53,708 nt of DNA from Lachnospiraceae bacterium UBA7060 (GTDB lineage: Bacteria > Bacillota > Clostridia > Lachnospirales > Lachnospiraceae), in contig DLAA01000019.1 of NCBI GenBank assembly GCA_002493835.1, forward strand, positions 1-53,708, written 5' to 3'. This document shows positions 44,047 through 52,270 of this stretch, in pieces (positions within the stretch are counted from its first letter, which is position 1; every line of letters begins with the position of its first letter). The notes below the pieces were generated by a model. It did not search any database, was not told where the DNA came from, and saw only the letters and a program-made list of their open reading frames with translations. Both the position numbers and the translations under genes were made by a program.

Positions 44047-44140
44047 ACAAAAGGAAAACAACCGCCCACAAGGTGGGTTGACCTTTAAGATGGACAGAAA
44101 ATCCACCCCGTTGCTTGGTCAAAGTTTAGGGGTGGTTTTT
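44047..44140 (+). ncRNA. Predicted type I antitoxin RNA
   Basis: A transcript of about 95 bases is bounded by the promoter at 44012-44040 and a terminator whose T-run ends at 44140. It has a 5' hairpin (CCCAC 44065-44069, GTGGG 44073-44077) and no credible coding frame. It converges on the toxin gene, so its 3' end is complementary to the toxin mRNA's 3' end. Both RNAs also share a related block, GGTGGGTTGACCT here and GGGTGGTGCTGACCT in the toxin leader. This resembles convergent type I systems such as Fst/par. Not tested. Confidence 0.6.
44103..44140. terminator. Bidirectional terminator between antitoxin and toxin
   Basis: CCACCCC (44103-44109) pairs with GGGGTGG (44129-44135), followed by five T residues on the + strand. 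Read on the other strand the same stem is followed by ATTTTC, so it could also end the toxin transcript. The 19-base loop contains TTGGTCAA, itself able to pair. Confidence 0.75.
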
Positions 44141-44150
44141 CTATGTATGG

Positions 44151-44240
44151 CTACTTACAAAACGTAAAAATGAATGTAAGCAATGCCACAAGGAAAAGAC
44201 CAAAGGTCATAATATCCTTGAAATCAAAGTGATTTTTCAT
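44151..44240 (-). CDS. Small holin-like type I toxin (29 residues)
   Basis: A 29-residue peptide on the minus strand, with ATG at 44240 and stop TAG at 44151-44153. It begins MKNHFDFKDIMTFG, followed by a single hydrophobic segment of about 14 residues rich in Phe and Leu, and ends FCK. Size, one membrane helix and a polar tail match the putative holin-like toxin group of Firmicutes, which damages the membrane when over-produced. The ribosome binding site GGAGG (44253-44249) with TGAT following is near perfect at eight bases; an ATG six bases upstream overlaps that site and is less likely. The site lies inside a stable hairpin, as in other type I toxins. The convergent RNA gene is the proposed antitoxin. 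Confidence 0.72.
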   Translation of the reverse strand: MKNHFDFKDIMTFGLFLVALLTFIFTFCK

Positions 44241-44248
44241 AGGCATCA

Positions 44249-44272
44249 CCTCCATTCTATAAAGAATAGAGG
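44249..44272 (-). promoter_or_regulatory. Hairpin sequestering the toxin ribosome binding site
   Basis: CCTCCATTCT (44249-44258) and AGAATAGAGG (44263-44272) pair over ten positions with one wobble in the RNA and a 4-base loop. In the toxin mRNA the 3' arm contains the GGAGG. Folding would hide it, so translation would need opening or processing of the leader, a common safety device of type I toxins. Confidence 0.75.
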
Positions 44273-44310
44273 TCAGCACCACCCTGCAACACGGCTGTTC
44301 CTTAAATGCT

Positions 44311-44339
44311 ATTGTATCATATTATTTGTTTTTCGACAA
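44311..44339 (-). promoter_or_regulatory. Predicted promoter of the toxin gene, overlapping a 0A-box match
   Basis: On the minus strand TTGTCG (44339-44334) and TACAAT (44316-44311) are spaced by 17 bases, with start near 44304. The sequence TGTCGAA (44338-44332) overlaps the -35 box and equals the 0A-box consensus. A weaker promoter-like pair, TTGTAT-17-GACAAT, lies on the opposite strand at the same place. Confidence 0.6.
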
Positions 44340-44356
44340 TTTATTTTGAAAATAAA
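44340..44356. repeat. 17-bp AT-rich palindrome before the GNAT gene
   Basis: TTTATTTT (44340-44347) and AAAATAAA (44349-44356) are perfect inverted arms around a single G. It lies between the toxin promoter and the GNAT ribosome binding site. It could be an operator or simple AT-rich sequence. Confidence 0.35.
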
Positions 44357-44371
44357 AAGAGGATAGAGAAG

Positions 44372-44896
44372 ATGAATGAACAGCAGGTGCACATACGTCC
44401 GATCACGCAGGACGACACGGAGAAAATCGTGGGCTGGCGCAACAAGGATTTTGTGAGGAAAAACTTTATTTATCAAAAACCCTTCACGGTAGAGGGGCAT
44501 ACAGCCTGGCTGAAAGAGCAGGTGGAGCCGGGACATGTGGCGCAGTTCATCATTTGTCTGGAGGATGGAAGCGAGATTGGGAGCGTCTATCTGCGGGATA
44601 TAGACAGAGAGGCTGGGACGGCTGAGTACGGTGTCTTTATTGGGGAGGAGGAAGCCCTTGGCAGAGGATTCGGTACCCAGGCGGCAGAACAAATGTTAGA
44701 TTATGGGTTTGAGACACTTTGTCTTGATAGAATTTTCCTGCGCCTTCTGGAGGACAATGAGAGAGCGGCAAAAAGTTATGAGAAGGCGGGGTTTCGCAGA
44801 GTAGAGAACAGGCGGGAGAGCGTTCGTCTGGAACAGGGGATACGGGATGTTCTCTTTATGGAGATAGAACGCAGCGTATGGGAAAGCGCGAAATGA
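44372..44896 (+). CDS. GNAT N-acetyltransferase, PseH- or WecD-like
   Basis: A 174-residue soluble GNAT protein. The acetyl-CoA loop region is GRGFGTQAAEQM, preceded by the strand YGVFIGEEEALG and followed by DNERAAKSYEKAGFRRV. The opening VGWRNKDFVRKNF and PFTVEGHTAWL resemble PseH and related nucleotide-sugar amine acetyltransferases. Two jobs are open in this cluster: acetylation of the PseC product and acetylation of dTDP-Fuc4N from RffA. Sequence alone does not settle which. The ATG at 44372 follows GAGGA by about ten bases; the open frame from 44306 would run through the toxin promoter. The gene is separated from pseC by about 18.6 kb. Confidence 0.82.
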   Translation: MNEQQVHIRPITQDDTEKIVGWRNKDFVRKNFIYQKPFTVEGHTAWLKEQVEPGHVAQFIICLEDGSEIGSVYLRDIDREAGTAEYGVFIGEEEALGRGFGTQAAEQMLDYGFETLCLDRIFLRLLEDNERAAKSYEKAGFRRVENRRESVRLEQGIRDVLFMEIERSVWESAK

Positions 44897-44915
44897 CTCT
44901 GAAATGGAGGAAGGC

Positions 44916-45857
44916 ATGAAACAGTTGGTCAGCTTTGTAATACCCTGCTATCGGTCGGCGCAGACCATTGGCAAGGTGGTGAAGGAAATTGATGGGGCTA
45001 TGGCGGCGCTTCCTGCTTATCGCTATGAGATGATTCTGGTAAACGACGCTTCGCCGGATGATACCTTTGAAAAAATCAGAGAGCTTTGCAGGGAGCGGAA
45101 GGATATCTGTGGTGTGAATCTGGCCAGGAATTTTGGACAGCATGCGGCGTTGATGGCCGGGTTTCGTCAAGCGAGGGGAGATATTGTAGTCTGTCTGGAC
45201 GACGACGGACAGACGCCGGCTGACGAGGCAGGAAAATTGATTGCACAGATTGAGGCGGGCTCAGATGCAGTATACGCGAAGTATGTGCACAAGAAACATT
45301 CCCTTTTCCGAAATTTTGGAAGTAAGGTTAACGAGCTGATGGCCCGGGTTATGCTGGGAAAGCCAAAGGAGCTTTATATTTCCAGTTATTTTGCGGTGAA
45401 ACGATTTGTGGTGGAGGAACTTTTGCGCTATGAAAATCCTTATCCTTATGTGATTGGGCTGGTACTGCGCACAACGAAAAGGATCACAAATGTGGAAGTG
45501 ACGCACAGGGAGAGGGAGAGCGGAACGTCCGGCTATACGTTGGGAAAGCTCCTTGGTCTTTGGTTTAACGGATTTACAGCGTTCAGTGTAAAGCCGCTTA
45601 GAATGGCGACGGTTATCGGGGTGGCTTCCGCCTGTGCGGGTTTTGCCTACGGGATATACACAGTGATAAAGAAATTTTTGAATCCGGCCGTTCCAGTGGG
45701 ATTTAGCGCGCTTATGGCGGCAATTGTATTTTTTTGCGGATTGATTCTTCTGATGCTGGGGATCATCGGTGAGTATATTGGGCGGATTTATATCTCCATG
45801 AATAATTCTCCTCAGTATGTGATCAGAGAGTGTTTGGATGAAAGAGATGCGGACTGA
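44916..45857 (+). CDS. GT2 polyprenyl-phosphate sugar synthase (GtrB/ArnC-like)
   Basis: A 313-residue protein. The GT-A domain has SFVIPCYRSAQT near the start, VNDASPDDT, RNFGQHAALMAGF and the metal site LDDDGQTP. Two C-terminal helices span about residues 229-250 and 262-287, the GtrB/ArnC layout. It would charge polyprenyl phosphate with a sugar for the membrane GT-C proteins. It is a distant paralogue of the protein at 8.6 kb. The ATG at 44916 follows GGAGG by five bases. The next gene begins inside its last 20 bases and encodes a likely GT-C partner. Confidence 0.88.
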   Translation: MKQLVSFVIPCYRSAQTIGKVVKEIDGAMAALPAYRYEMILVNDASPDDTFEKIRELCRERKDICGVNLARNFGQHAALMAGFRQARGDIVVCLDDDGQTPADEAGKLIAQIEAGSDAVYAKYVHKKHSLFRNFGSKVNELMARVMLGKPKELYISSYFAVKRFVVEELLRYENPYPYVIGLVLRTTKRITNVEVTHRERESGTSGYTLGKLLGLWFNGFTAFSVKPLRMATVIGVASACAGFAYGIYTVIKKFLNPAVPVGFSALMAAIVFFCGLILLMLGIIGEYIGRIYISMNNSPQYVIRECLDERDAD

Positions 45858-47481
45858 CAGGAAAAAAACAGAAAATAGAAGCTGGTGGATTGCAGGCGTC
45901 TTTTCCTTTTTGGCTTCGGCGGCGTTTTTGTTCGGCGCGCGTTTAGACAGCGTGGAAAATGTGGACATGAGGGATTACAGTCTGTGGGCAGCGCTGTTTG
46001 CTTTGACTATTATTATTGTGGGACTTACCCGGCTTTTGTGGCGGGGAATGGATCTGCTGCAGGAGAAAGTGGCATCTGAGAGAAACGGCTCTGACAGAGG
46101 AGTAACATATGTTTTTAAATTCGCAAAAGGACATGACGATCTCCTGTCCTTTCTTTTATTGCTTCTTTGCTGGCTGCCGGTGTTTCTGGCCGTATACCCG
46201 GGATTCTTTGTCTATGATGCGCAGGATGAGTATGTGCAGGTGGCCACGAGGGCATTTTCTACCCATCATCCGCTTGTGCATGTGCTGCTTTTGGGCGGAA
46301 TTATCTGCGGTGTCCATAAGCTGACCAATTCCTATAATTTAGGTATCGCCTGTTATATTATTCTTCAAATGCTTTTGGCGGCGGGGGTTTTTACGTTTTT
46401 GTTCTCCTTTTTGCGGAAGAAAAAGGTATCCCGCACGCTGCGAATTTTGGGAATTGCCTGGCTGGGATTGTTTCCCACCGTGGTGATGTTTACGCTGTGC
46501 TCGGCCAAGGATGCACTGTTTACATTTGCGTTGCTGTTGCTTCTGATCTGCCTTTTCGAAATGGGGACAGAGGAGACGTTTTTTACATCAAAAGGATGGC
46601 GCCTTCTCTATGTCTTAAGCGGTATGTCGATGATGCTTTTTCGAAACAATGGTTTTTATGCCTTTTTAGTGATGATTCCCCTGTTGGCTGTTTCGATGAA
46701 AAAGCATTGGCGACAAATTCTGATTCTATCCGCCTGCGCGGCAGCAGGGTGTATGCTTGTAAACGGCAGCATAAAATTAGCGCTCCACGCACAGGATAAT
46801 GAGTATCAGGAACTTTTGACCGTACCGATCCAGCAGCTGGCCAGAACGTACAAGTATGCGCCGGAGGTTTTTTCGAAACAGGATCGAGATATTTTATATG
46901 AAATTCTGGATGAGGAGGCGCTTTCTCTGTATACGCCCAGGCTTTCTGACCCGGTCAAGTACCGCTTTAACAATGAGGCTTTTGCGAAAGATAAGGCGAA
47001 GTATGCTGGGCTGTGGCTGCGGATGGGGATGAAAAAACCGCTCATCTATTTGAATGCCTGGTGGATGACTTCCTATGGCTTCTGGTATCCGGATACGGTG
47101 ATTAACGTGTACGGTGGGAATACGGTTTTTACCTTTACCTACAAAGATAACTCCTATTTTGGTTATGAGGTGGAGCAGCCGGGCGTTCGGGAGAGCAAGA
47201 TCCCGTGGCTGGATGAGGTGTACCGCAAGCTGTCGCTGGAAGTCTGGAAGGAAAAGGTGCCGGTGGTATCGTGGCTGTTTTCTCCGGGAGCCATGTTTTG
47301 GTTTTATGCGTTTCTTTTTACCTGGCTGTTAAATAACAAACGATATGAAATGTTGTATCCTTTTTTGCCGATCTTTCTGTTGTGGCTGACCGTACTTCTG
47401 GGACCGACTTATCTGCCAAGGTACGTTCTGTTTTTCTGGTATGCGCTGCCATTGTTTTTAGCGATGGTGGAAATAAAATAA
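45838..47481 (+). CDS. DUF6020-family membrane protein, GT-C-like
   Basis: A 547-residue protein with about 12 helices. Family-like blocks visible are WLPVFLAVYPGFFVYDAQDEY, split across a helix end and the first outer loop, then STHHPLVHVLLLG and CSAKDALF. The Asp in the loop and the HHP motif fit a GT-C transferase. It overlaps the GtrB-like gene, so the two probably form a donor-synthase and transferase pair. Start at ATG 45838; 45847 is possible. No clear terminator follows it before the next promoter at 47509. Confidence 0.72.
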   Translation: MKEMRTDRKKTENRSWWIAGVFSFLASAAFLFGARLDSVENVDMRDYSLWAALFALTIIIVGLTRLLWRGMDLLQEKVASERNGSDRGVTYVFKFAKGHDDLLSFLLLLLCWLPVFLAVYPGFFVYDAQDEYVQVATRAFSTHHPLVHVLLLGGIICGVHKLTNSYNLGIACYIILQMLLAAGVFTFLFSFLRKKKVSRTLRILGIAWLGLFPTVVMFTLCSAKDALFTFALLLLLICLFEMGTEETFFTSKGWRLLYVLSGMSMMLFRNNGFYAFLVMIPLLAVSMKKHWRQILILSACAAAGCMLVNGSIKLALHAQDNEYQELLTVPIQQLARTYKYAPEVFSKQDRDILYEILDEEALSLYTPRLSDPVKYRFNNEAFAKDKAKYAGLWLRMGMKKPLIYLNAWWMTSYGFWYPDTVINVYGGNTVFTFTYKDNSYFGYEVEQPGVRESKIPWLDEVYRKLSLEVWKEKVPVVSWLFSPGAMFWFYAFLFTWLLNNKRYEMLYPFLPIFLLWLTVLLGPTYLPRYVLFFWYALPLFLAMVEIK

Positions 47482-47508
47482 AGGAAAAACCCTGCCCCTG
47501 CAATTGTC

Positions 47509-47537
47509 TTTACACTTTTTAAACAATCAGCTATAAT
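47509..47537 (+). promoter_or_regulatory. Strong predicted sigma-A promoter of the 63-residue gene
   Basis: TTTACA (47509-47514) and a perfect TATAAT (47532-47537) are spaced by 17 bases; 11 of 12 positions match consensus if TTGACA is the reference for all but one, with TTTACA differing at the third base. Start near 47544. Confidence 0.75.
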
Positions 47538-47585
47538 AAAAAAGCAGTTATCAAGACAAGCTATCATATGAAAGCAGGTGATTAT

Positions 47586-47777
47586 ATGCCAAGTAATGGT
47601 GAAATTATACAGAGAGGAATCGAGGATTTTAGAGAAGTGCAGGATTACATGATATTAGCGCGTAAAGAGAACGCAACAGAGACATATGCGAAGTTGAAGG
47701 AAAAATATATTTCTTTAAAAGTGTTACTCAATAGTTTAGGTGTAAATATAGTAGATATTGATAGGATGAAAGAATAA
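47586..47777 (+). CDS. Small hypothetical protein (63 residues)
   Basis: A 63-residue, charged, probably helical protein with no membrane segment. It reads PSNGEIIQRGIEDFREVQ near the start, then KLKEKYISLKVLLNSLGV. The ATG at 47586 is chosen because AGGTGAT (47577-47583) pairs with the 16S tail in register; the ATG at 47568 lies before that site. The gene has a strong promoter of its own and lower G+C than its neighbours. It could be a small regulator or binding partner of the downstream Wzy/WaaL-like protein, but no family is recognised. A two-helix hairpin is the most likely fold. Confidence 0.72.
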   Translation: MPSNGEIIQRGIEDFREVQDYMILARKENATETYAKLKEKYISLKVLLNSLGVNIVDIDRMKE

Positions 47778-47813
47778 GCGGCGGCCAAAAGAAAAAACGA
47801 TAAGAGGAAAACC

Positions 47814-50351
47814 ATGAATCGAATACTGAATAAAAGGCAGGCTGTCTGCGGGACAGTCTGGATATTGGTGGTGTGTGTGGCGTTTATTCTCTGGCCGCTG
47901 CGATTGATCAAGGAAGAGGTACGGACGATAAGCAGCCGGGAAGAGGCAGCCTTCTCTGAGGCGGTTGATTCCAGCTATGTGGTGCAGCAGAGGTTTATCG
48001 CACAGTATGATAGACTAAAAGAGATAGAGATTTATCTGGCAGATTGGATGGCGGGGGAGAAGTTTAATTTTGTGCTCCGAGACGCGTCCATGCAGACACT
48101 TATGCAGCAGGTGATAGATACCGGGGATATGGAGATGATTCCCGGTTACCTTCGTATACAGATAAATATTGACACGGAGGTAGGGCGGGATTATTATTTC
48201 ATGCTTCAGGGTGTGGAGTCAGAATTCCGAGTGGCTTACGCGGACAACACGGGAGACAATACCAATATTTATATCGGGGCGCTCTATTACGGGGATGTGG
48301 AGGATACGGAGCGCTGTATGGTTGCGGATTATGTCTATGAGGTGCCGCTGCGCAAGGGGAAAACCTTTGCTGTGGATGCAGTGCTTCTACTTGTGGGTGT
48401 GTTTGTGACGTGGTTTACGGCATTCTTTTACGGGAAACATCCCGAAAAAAATACGCTGCTTACAGTTGATCGTGCACAGCGTTTTGTCTTAAATCCTTTG
48501 ATATTAGCGGCTTCGGCAGTGGCGGCTGCAGCCATTGGGCCCTGTCATTTGTTCACAACAGACATCTATTCCATCCTGTTTTATGAGACAGGTGTGTTTT
48601 TTGCGGCTGTGGTTTCTCTCTATGCGGTGAATCACGACAGGACGGGGATCGCTTCGGACAGAACGGTTTTTGCAGTGATGAGGGAGAGATGGCGGGATGA
48701 CCTGCAGGCGGTAATGATTGCTGGGGCGATCTGGGGATGCTGCAATTACATGAATGCTTTGTATGAAATACACCATACAGTGGCTTACAGGCAGACGTTG
48801 ATTTTTTTCGCTTTGGCGTTAATTGTGACTTACCAAAAGAAAGAGCTGTTTTGCTGGTACAATCTCCTCTACGCTGTGGCAGCCGCGGTGATTGCGCCTA
48901 TGTACTACCGAAATATGTTGGCAGTGGTCTATGAGCAGAGCGCGCAAAAGGGCCTTGCGCAGCCGGATGAGTTGGAATTTTTGGTGGTGAAGCTGACAGT
49001 CTGGGCAGGTGTGTTATCGGGACTTGTGATACTCAATTCGCTTCGACTTTTGATTAAACGGGAAATTGGCAGAATTTCGCCGCTTTATGGCATTTTAGTG
49101 AGCGCTTTCTTTGCACTTCTCATTCTTAGACGGAATACGAGAGGCTGGCCGATTTTTTTGGTCTGTATTTTTGCTCTCTTCTATTTGCGGATGGCATCTC
49201 GGTCGGAAGGGGTAAAAAGAGCTGTTTTGTTACACAATATAGTGAATGGCATTTTGCTGCATTTCATGGTGATGGTGGGATATTGCCTGCTGCACAGGCC
49301 TTATATGTATTTTCGGTATTACCGGTATCCTTTCCATTTCCATACAGTGACAATTTCCGCCGTGTATTTGGCCCTGGTGGTGTGTGTGGCGCTCATTAAA
49401 TTTTTGGATGCCTATGGGAGAAAGCCTTCCCTTGCGGGCACTTATAAGGAACTTGTGATGTTCGGCGTCTCATCCATGTATCTTTTGTTTACCTTGTCAA
49501 GGACAGGTTATTTGGCTCTGTCTGTGACGGCGCTGGTGGTGATTCCGACGGCTTTTTTTGCCGGGAATACGCTTTCACGGGGGGAGAAGTGGCAGCGGTT
49601 TTTAAAGGGGATGGGATGGATGATTCTCTCTGTTATTGTGAGTTTCCCCATTGTCTTTACGGCACAGAGAACCCTTCCGGCTGTGGCGGCAGATATCAGG
49701 GCGCATGAGATCGAGGAGTTTCCCTCAGAGTTAGTGCACGGCAGGGATATGGATGCCTATTCCTATATTACGATAGAGCGCTTCATCCAGACATTTCAGA
49801 TGAAGGTTCTTGGTATCCCCGAGGAGGATTGTCTGAATGCCTTTCTCTTTTTCAGCCGTGCGGATGGGGAATCCAAATATAGGAGCCCTTATCTGGAAAA
49901 GGGAGGAAAGAGACTGCTTGCTTCCACAGAGGACATGGCGGCGGCAGAGCAGGCTGAGGAAGAATCATATACAAACGGCAGATTGTATATTTTTGAGCAG
50001 TATTACAATAGATTGAACAAGGAGGGGCATGATGATATGGGCGTTATGGAGCCGAACGGAAACTATCTGGCCCACGCGCACAATATCTATCTGCAGGTTG
50101 CCTACGACCACGGTATTTTTGTGGGCGGCGTATTTCTCCTGCTGGGCGTTGGAACGTTTGCACAGGCGGTGCTTTATTATCGAAGACATAGACAGGATCG
50201 GGAATGCGCGCTGTTTCCGCTGGCACTTCTGATTTTGTTTGCAGTGGCGGGACTTACGGAATGGATTTTCCATCCCTGCTGTCCAATTGCGCATTGTCTG
50301 CTTTTGACGATTGCACCGCTGCTTGTGGATGTACGAAAGGACGAAGTATAA
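47814..50351 (+). CDS. Wzy/WaaL-like O-antigen polymerase or ligase
   Basis: An 845-residue membrane protein, larger than usual. One helix (about 12-30) is followed by a soluble outer domain (about 35-160), then about 12 helices. LSRTGYLALS and the late loop with NGNYLAHAHNIYLQ (His754, His756) followed by a helix are typical of the Wzy_C/WaaL region. A long outer loop with a Glu-rich segment (about 640-745) precedes it. It probably joins a completed glycan to an acceptor or polymerises units. The extra N-terminal domain is unusual and could bind acceptor. GAGGA precedes the ATG by about seven bases. Confidence 0.78.
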   Translation: MNRILNKRQAVCGTVWILVVCVAFILWPLRLIKEEVRTISSREEAAFSEAVDSSYVVQQRFIAQYDRLKEIEIYLADWMAGEKFNFVLRDASMQTLMQQVIDTGDMEMIPGYLRIQINIDTEVGRDYYFMLQGVESEFRVAYADNTGDNTNIYIGALYYGDVEDTERCMVADYVYEVPLRKGKTFAVDAVLLLVGVFVTWFTAFFYGKHPEKNTLLTVDRAQRFVLNPLILAASAVAAAAIGPCHLFTTDIYSILFYETGVFFAAVVSLYAVNHDRTGIASDRTVFAVMRERWRDDLQAVMIAGAIWGCCNYMNALYEIHHTVAYRQTLIFFALALIVTYQKKELFCWYNLLYAVAAAVIAPMYYRNMLAVVYEQSAQKGLAQPDELEFLVVKLTVWAGVLSGLVILNSLRLLIKREIGRISPLYGILVSAFFALLILRRNTRGWPIFLVCIFALFYLRMASRSEGVKRAVLLHNIVNGILLHFMVMVGYCLLHRPYMYFRYYRYPFHFHTVTISAVYLALVVCVALIKFLDAYGRKPSLAGTYKELVMFGVSSMYLLFTLSRTGYLALSVTALVVIPTAFFAGNTLSRGEKWQRFLKGMGWMILSVIVSFPIVFTAQRTLPAVAADIRAHEIEEFPSELVHGRDMDAYSYITIERFIQTFQMKVLGIPEEDCLNAFLFFSRADGESKYRSPYLEKGGKRLLASTEDMAAAEQAEEESYTNGRLYIFEQYYNRLNKEGHDDMGVMEPNGNYLAHAHNIYLQVAYDHGIFVGGVFLLLGVGTFAQAVLYYRRHRQDRECALFPLALLILFAVAGLTEWIFHPCCPIAHCLLLTIAPLLVDVRKDEV

Positions 50352-50366
50352 AAAACGGTTAGAAAT

Positions 50367-52238
50367 ATGAAAAAAACAAAAAAACCTTTCAATGCAAAAC
50401 TGTTTTACAGACGGACATTTCTGGTTATTTATGACATCATCAGTATCGTTCTGGCCAGTTATATGGCGATATTGCTGCGGTATGATTTTCAGATGGATTC
50501 CGTCCCCAAATATTTCAGACAGCCCATTGAGCGTATGCTCCCAATCAATATTGTGCTGACTATGGTGATTTTCTATTTCTTTCGCCTATACAGCAGTCTC
50601 TGGGCGTTTGCTGGGGAGACAGAACTGCAGAATATTGCCATGGCCTGTGCGGTATCAGCGGTAGTGGACGGCGTTGGCATGCAGTTTTTTCGGACAGGTT
50701 CTTATCAGGCGGTGCCAAAAAGTTATTATATGCTTTACTTGTTTGCATTGCTTACCTGTATCTTTGCCAGCCGTTTTTCCTATCGATTTTTCCGTGGCCT
50801 GAAGCACAAAAAACAGAACAAGAAAAATCTAATCTCCGTCATGGTGATCGGTGCCGGTGAGGCGGCCAATCTCATCATCAAGGAGATTGTGAACAGCAAT
50901 TTCTCCACTATGGTGATAAAGTGCATCATAGACGACGACAAGGGCAAGTGGGGGAGATATATTCAGGGAATCAAAGTGGTTGGCGGACGGGATAAGATCG
51001 TGGAGTGCGCAGACATCTATGATGTGGATGAGATTATTGTGGCGATGCCCTCCGCACCAAGGACAGAAATCAGGGAGCTTCTGGAAATTTGCAAGGACAC
51101 AAACTGTAAACTCCGCTCGCTGCCCGGCATGTATCAGCTGGTAAACGGCGAGGTCAATGTGAGCAAACTGCGGGATGTGGAACTGGAGGATCTGCTTGGC
51201 AGGGATCCGATCAGTGTTGATATGGATTCCATTCTTGGCTATGTGCAGGGGAAGGTGGTGCTTGTCACAGGCGGCGGCGGTTCCATTGGCAGTGAACTGT
51301 GCAGACAGATTGCCAATCATAAGCCGAAGCAGCTTGTAATCGTAGATATTTATGAAAATTCTGTCTACGATATACAGCAGGAACTGAAACAGAAATATCC
51401 GGAACTGAATCTGGTGGTGCTGATCGCTTCCGTACGCAACACGAACAGAATGAATTATATCTTTTCGAAATATAGGCCGAATATCGTCTATCATGCGGCG
51501 GCCCATAAGCATGTGCCGCTGATGGAGGACAGCCCTACAGAGGCAATTAAAAACAATGTGTTTGGTACTTTCAAGACGGCACAGGCGGCGGCTATGAGCG
51601 GCGTACAGAGGTTTGTTATGATCTCCACGGACAAAGCGGTGAATCCTACCAACATTATGGGGGCGAGCAAGCGGATTTGTGAGATGATCATTCAGACTTT
51701 TGATAAGCATTACGAGACGGAGTTTGTGGCAGTGCGTTTTGGAAACGTGCTGGGGAGCAACGGCAGCGTGATTCCGCTTTTTCGAAAACAGATTGCGGCG
51801 GGCGGGCCGGTTACGGTCACACATCCGGATATCATACGTTACTTTATGACTATCCCGGAAGCGGTATCGCTAGTATTGCAGGCGGGTGCTTACGCGAAGG
51901 GCGGTGAAATTTTTGTCCTGGATATGGGAGAGCCAGTGAAAATCCTTACGCTGGCGGAAAACCTGATCAAGCTTTCTGGTTACCGTGTGGGAGAGGATAT
52001 CAAAATAGAATTTACCGGTCTTCGTCCGGGAGAAAAGCTCTACGAAGAGCTTTTGATGGATGAGGAAGGTATGAAAGATACGGCGAACAAGATGATTCAT
52101 ATCGGGAAACCGATCGAGCTGGATGAGCAGGAGTTTTTTATGCAGTTGAAAGAATTGAAGGATGAAAGTCAGATAGAAAATTCAGATATTAGACCGTTGA
52201 TTAAAAAGATTGTGCCGACCTATCACTACACAGATTAA
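50367..52238 (+). CDS. Membrane-anchored UDP-sugar 4,6-dehydratase (PglF/CapD/FlaA1-like)
   Basis: A 623-residue protein. Four N-terminal helices (about 18-140) are followed by a Rossmann-like domain beginning VMVIGAGEAANLI (158-170), then the catalytic short-chain domain from about 295. It has TGGGGSIGSE (301-310) and STDKAVNPTNIMGASK (420-435). As usual for this group, Met431 stands where Tyr is in the Tyr-x3-Lys pair, with Lys435 kept. It converts UDP-GlcNAc to the UDP-4-keto-6-deoxy sugar without C5 inversion. The aminotransferase 33 bases downstream would aminate that product. The acetyltransferase (PglD role) is not adjacent. Confidence 0.93.
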   Translation: MKKTKKPFNAKLFYRRTFLVIYDIISIVLASYMAILLRYDFQMDSVPKYFRQPIERMLPINIVLTMVIFYFFRLYSSLWAFAGETELQNIAMACAVSAVVDGVGMQFFRTGSYQAVPKSYYMLYLFALLTCIFASRFSYRFFRGLKHKKQNKKNLISVMVIGAGEAANLIIKEIVNSNFSTMVIKCIIDDDKGKWGRYIQGIKVVGGRDKIVECADIYDVDEIIVAMPSAPRTEIRELLEICKDTNCKLRSLPGMYQLVNGEVNVSKLRDVELEDLLGRDPISVDMDSILGYVQGKVVLVTGGGGSIGSELCRQIANHKPKQLVIVDIYENSVYDIQQELKQKYPELNLVVLIASVRNTNRMNYIFSKYRPNIVYHAAAHKHVPLMEDSPTEAIKNNVFGTFKTAQAAAMSGVQRFVMISTDKAVNPTNIMGASKRICEMIIQTFDKHYETEFVAVRFGNVLGSNGSVIPLFRKQIAAGGPVTVTHPDIIRYFMTIPEAVSLVLQAGAYAKGGEIFVLDMGEPVKILTLAENLIKLSGYRVGEDIKIEFTGLRPGEKLYEELLMDEEGMKDTANKMIHIGKPIELDEQEFFMQLKELKDESQIENSDIRPLIKKIVPTYHYTD

Positions 52239-52270
52239 CAGTTTGGCCAATAATCAGGAGGATCAAAATC

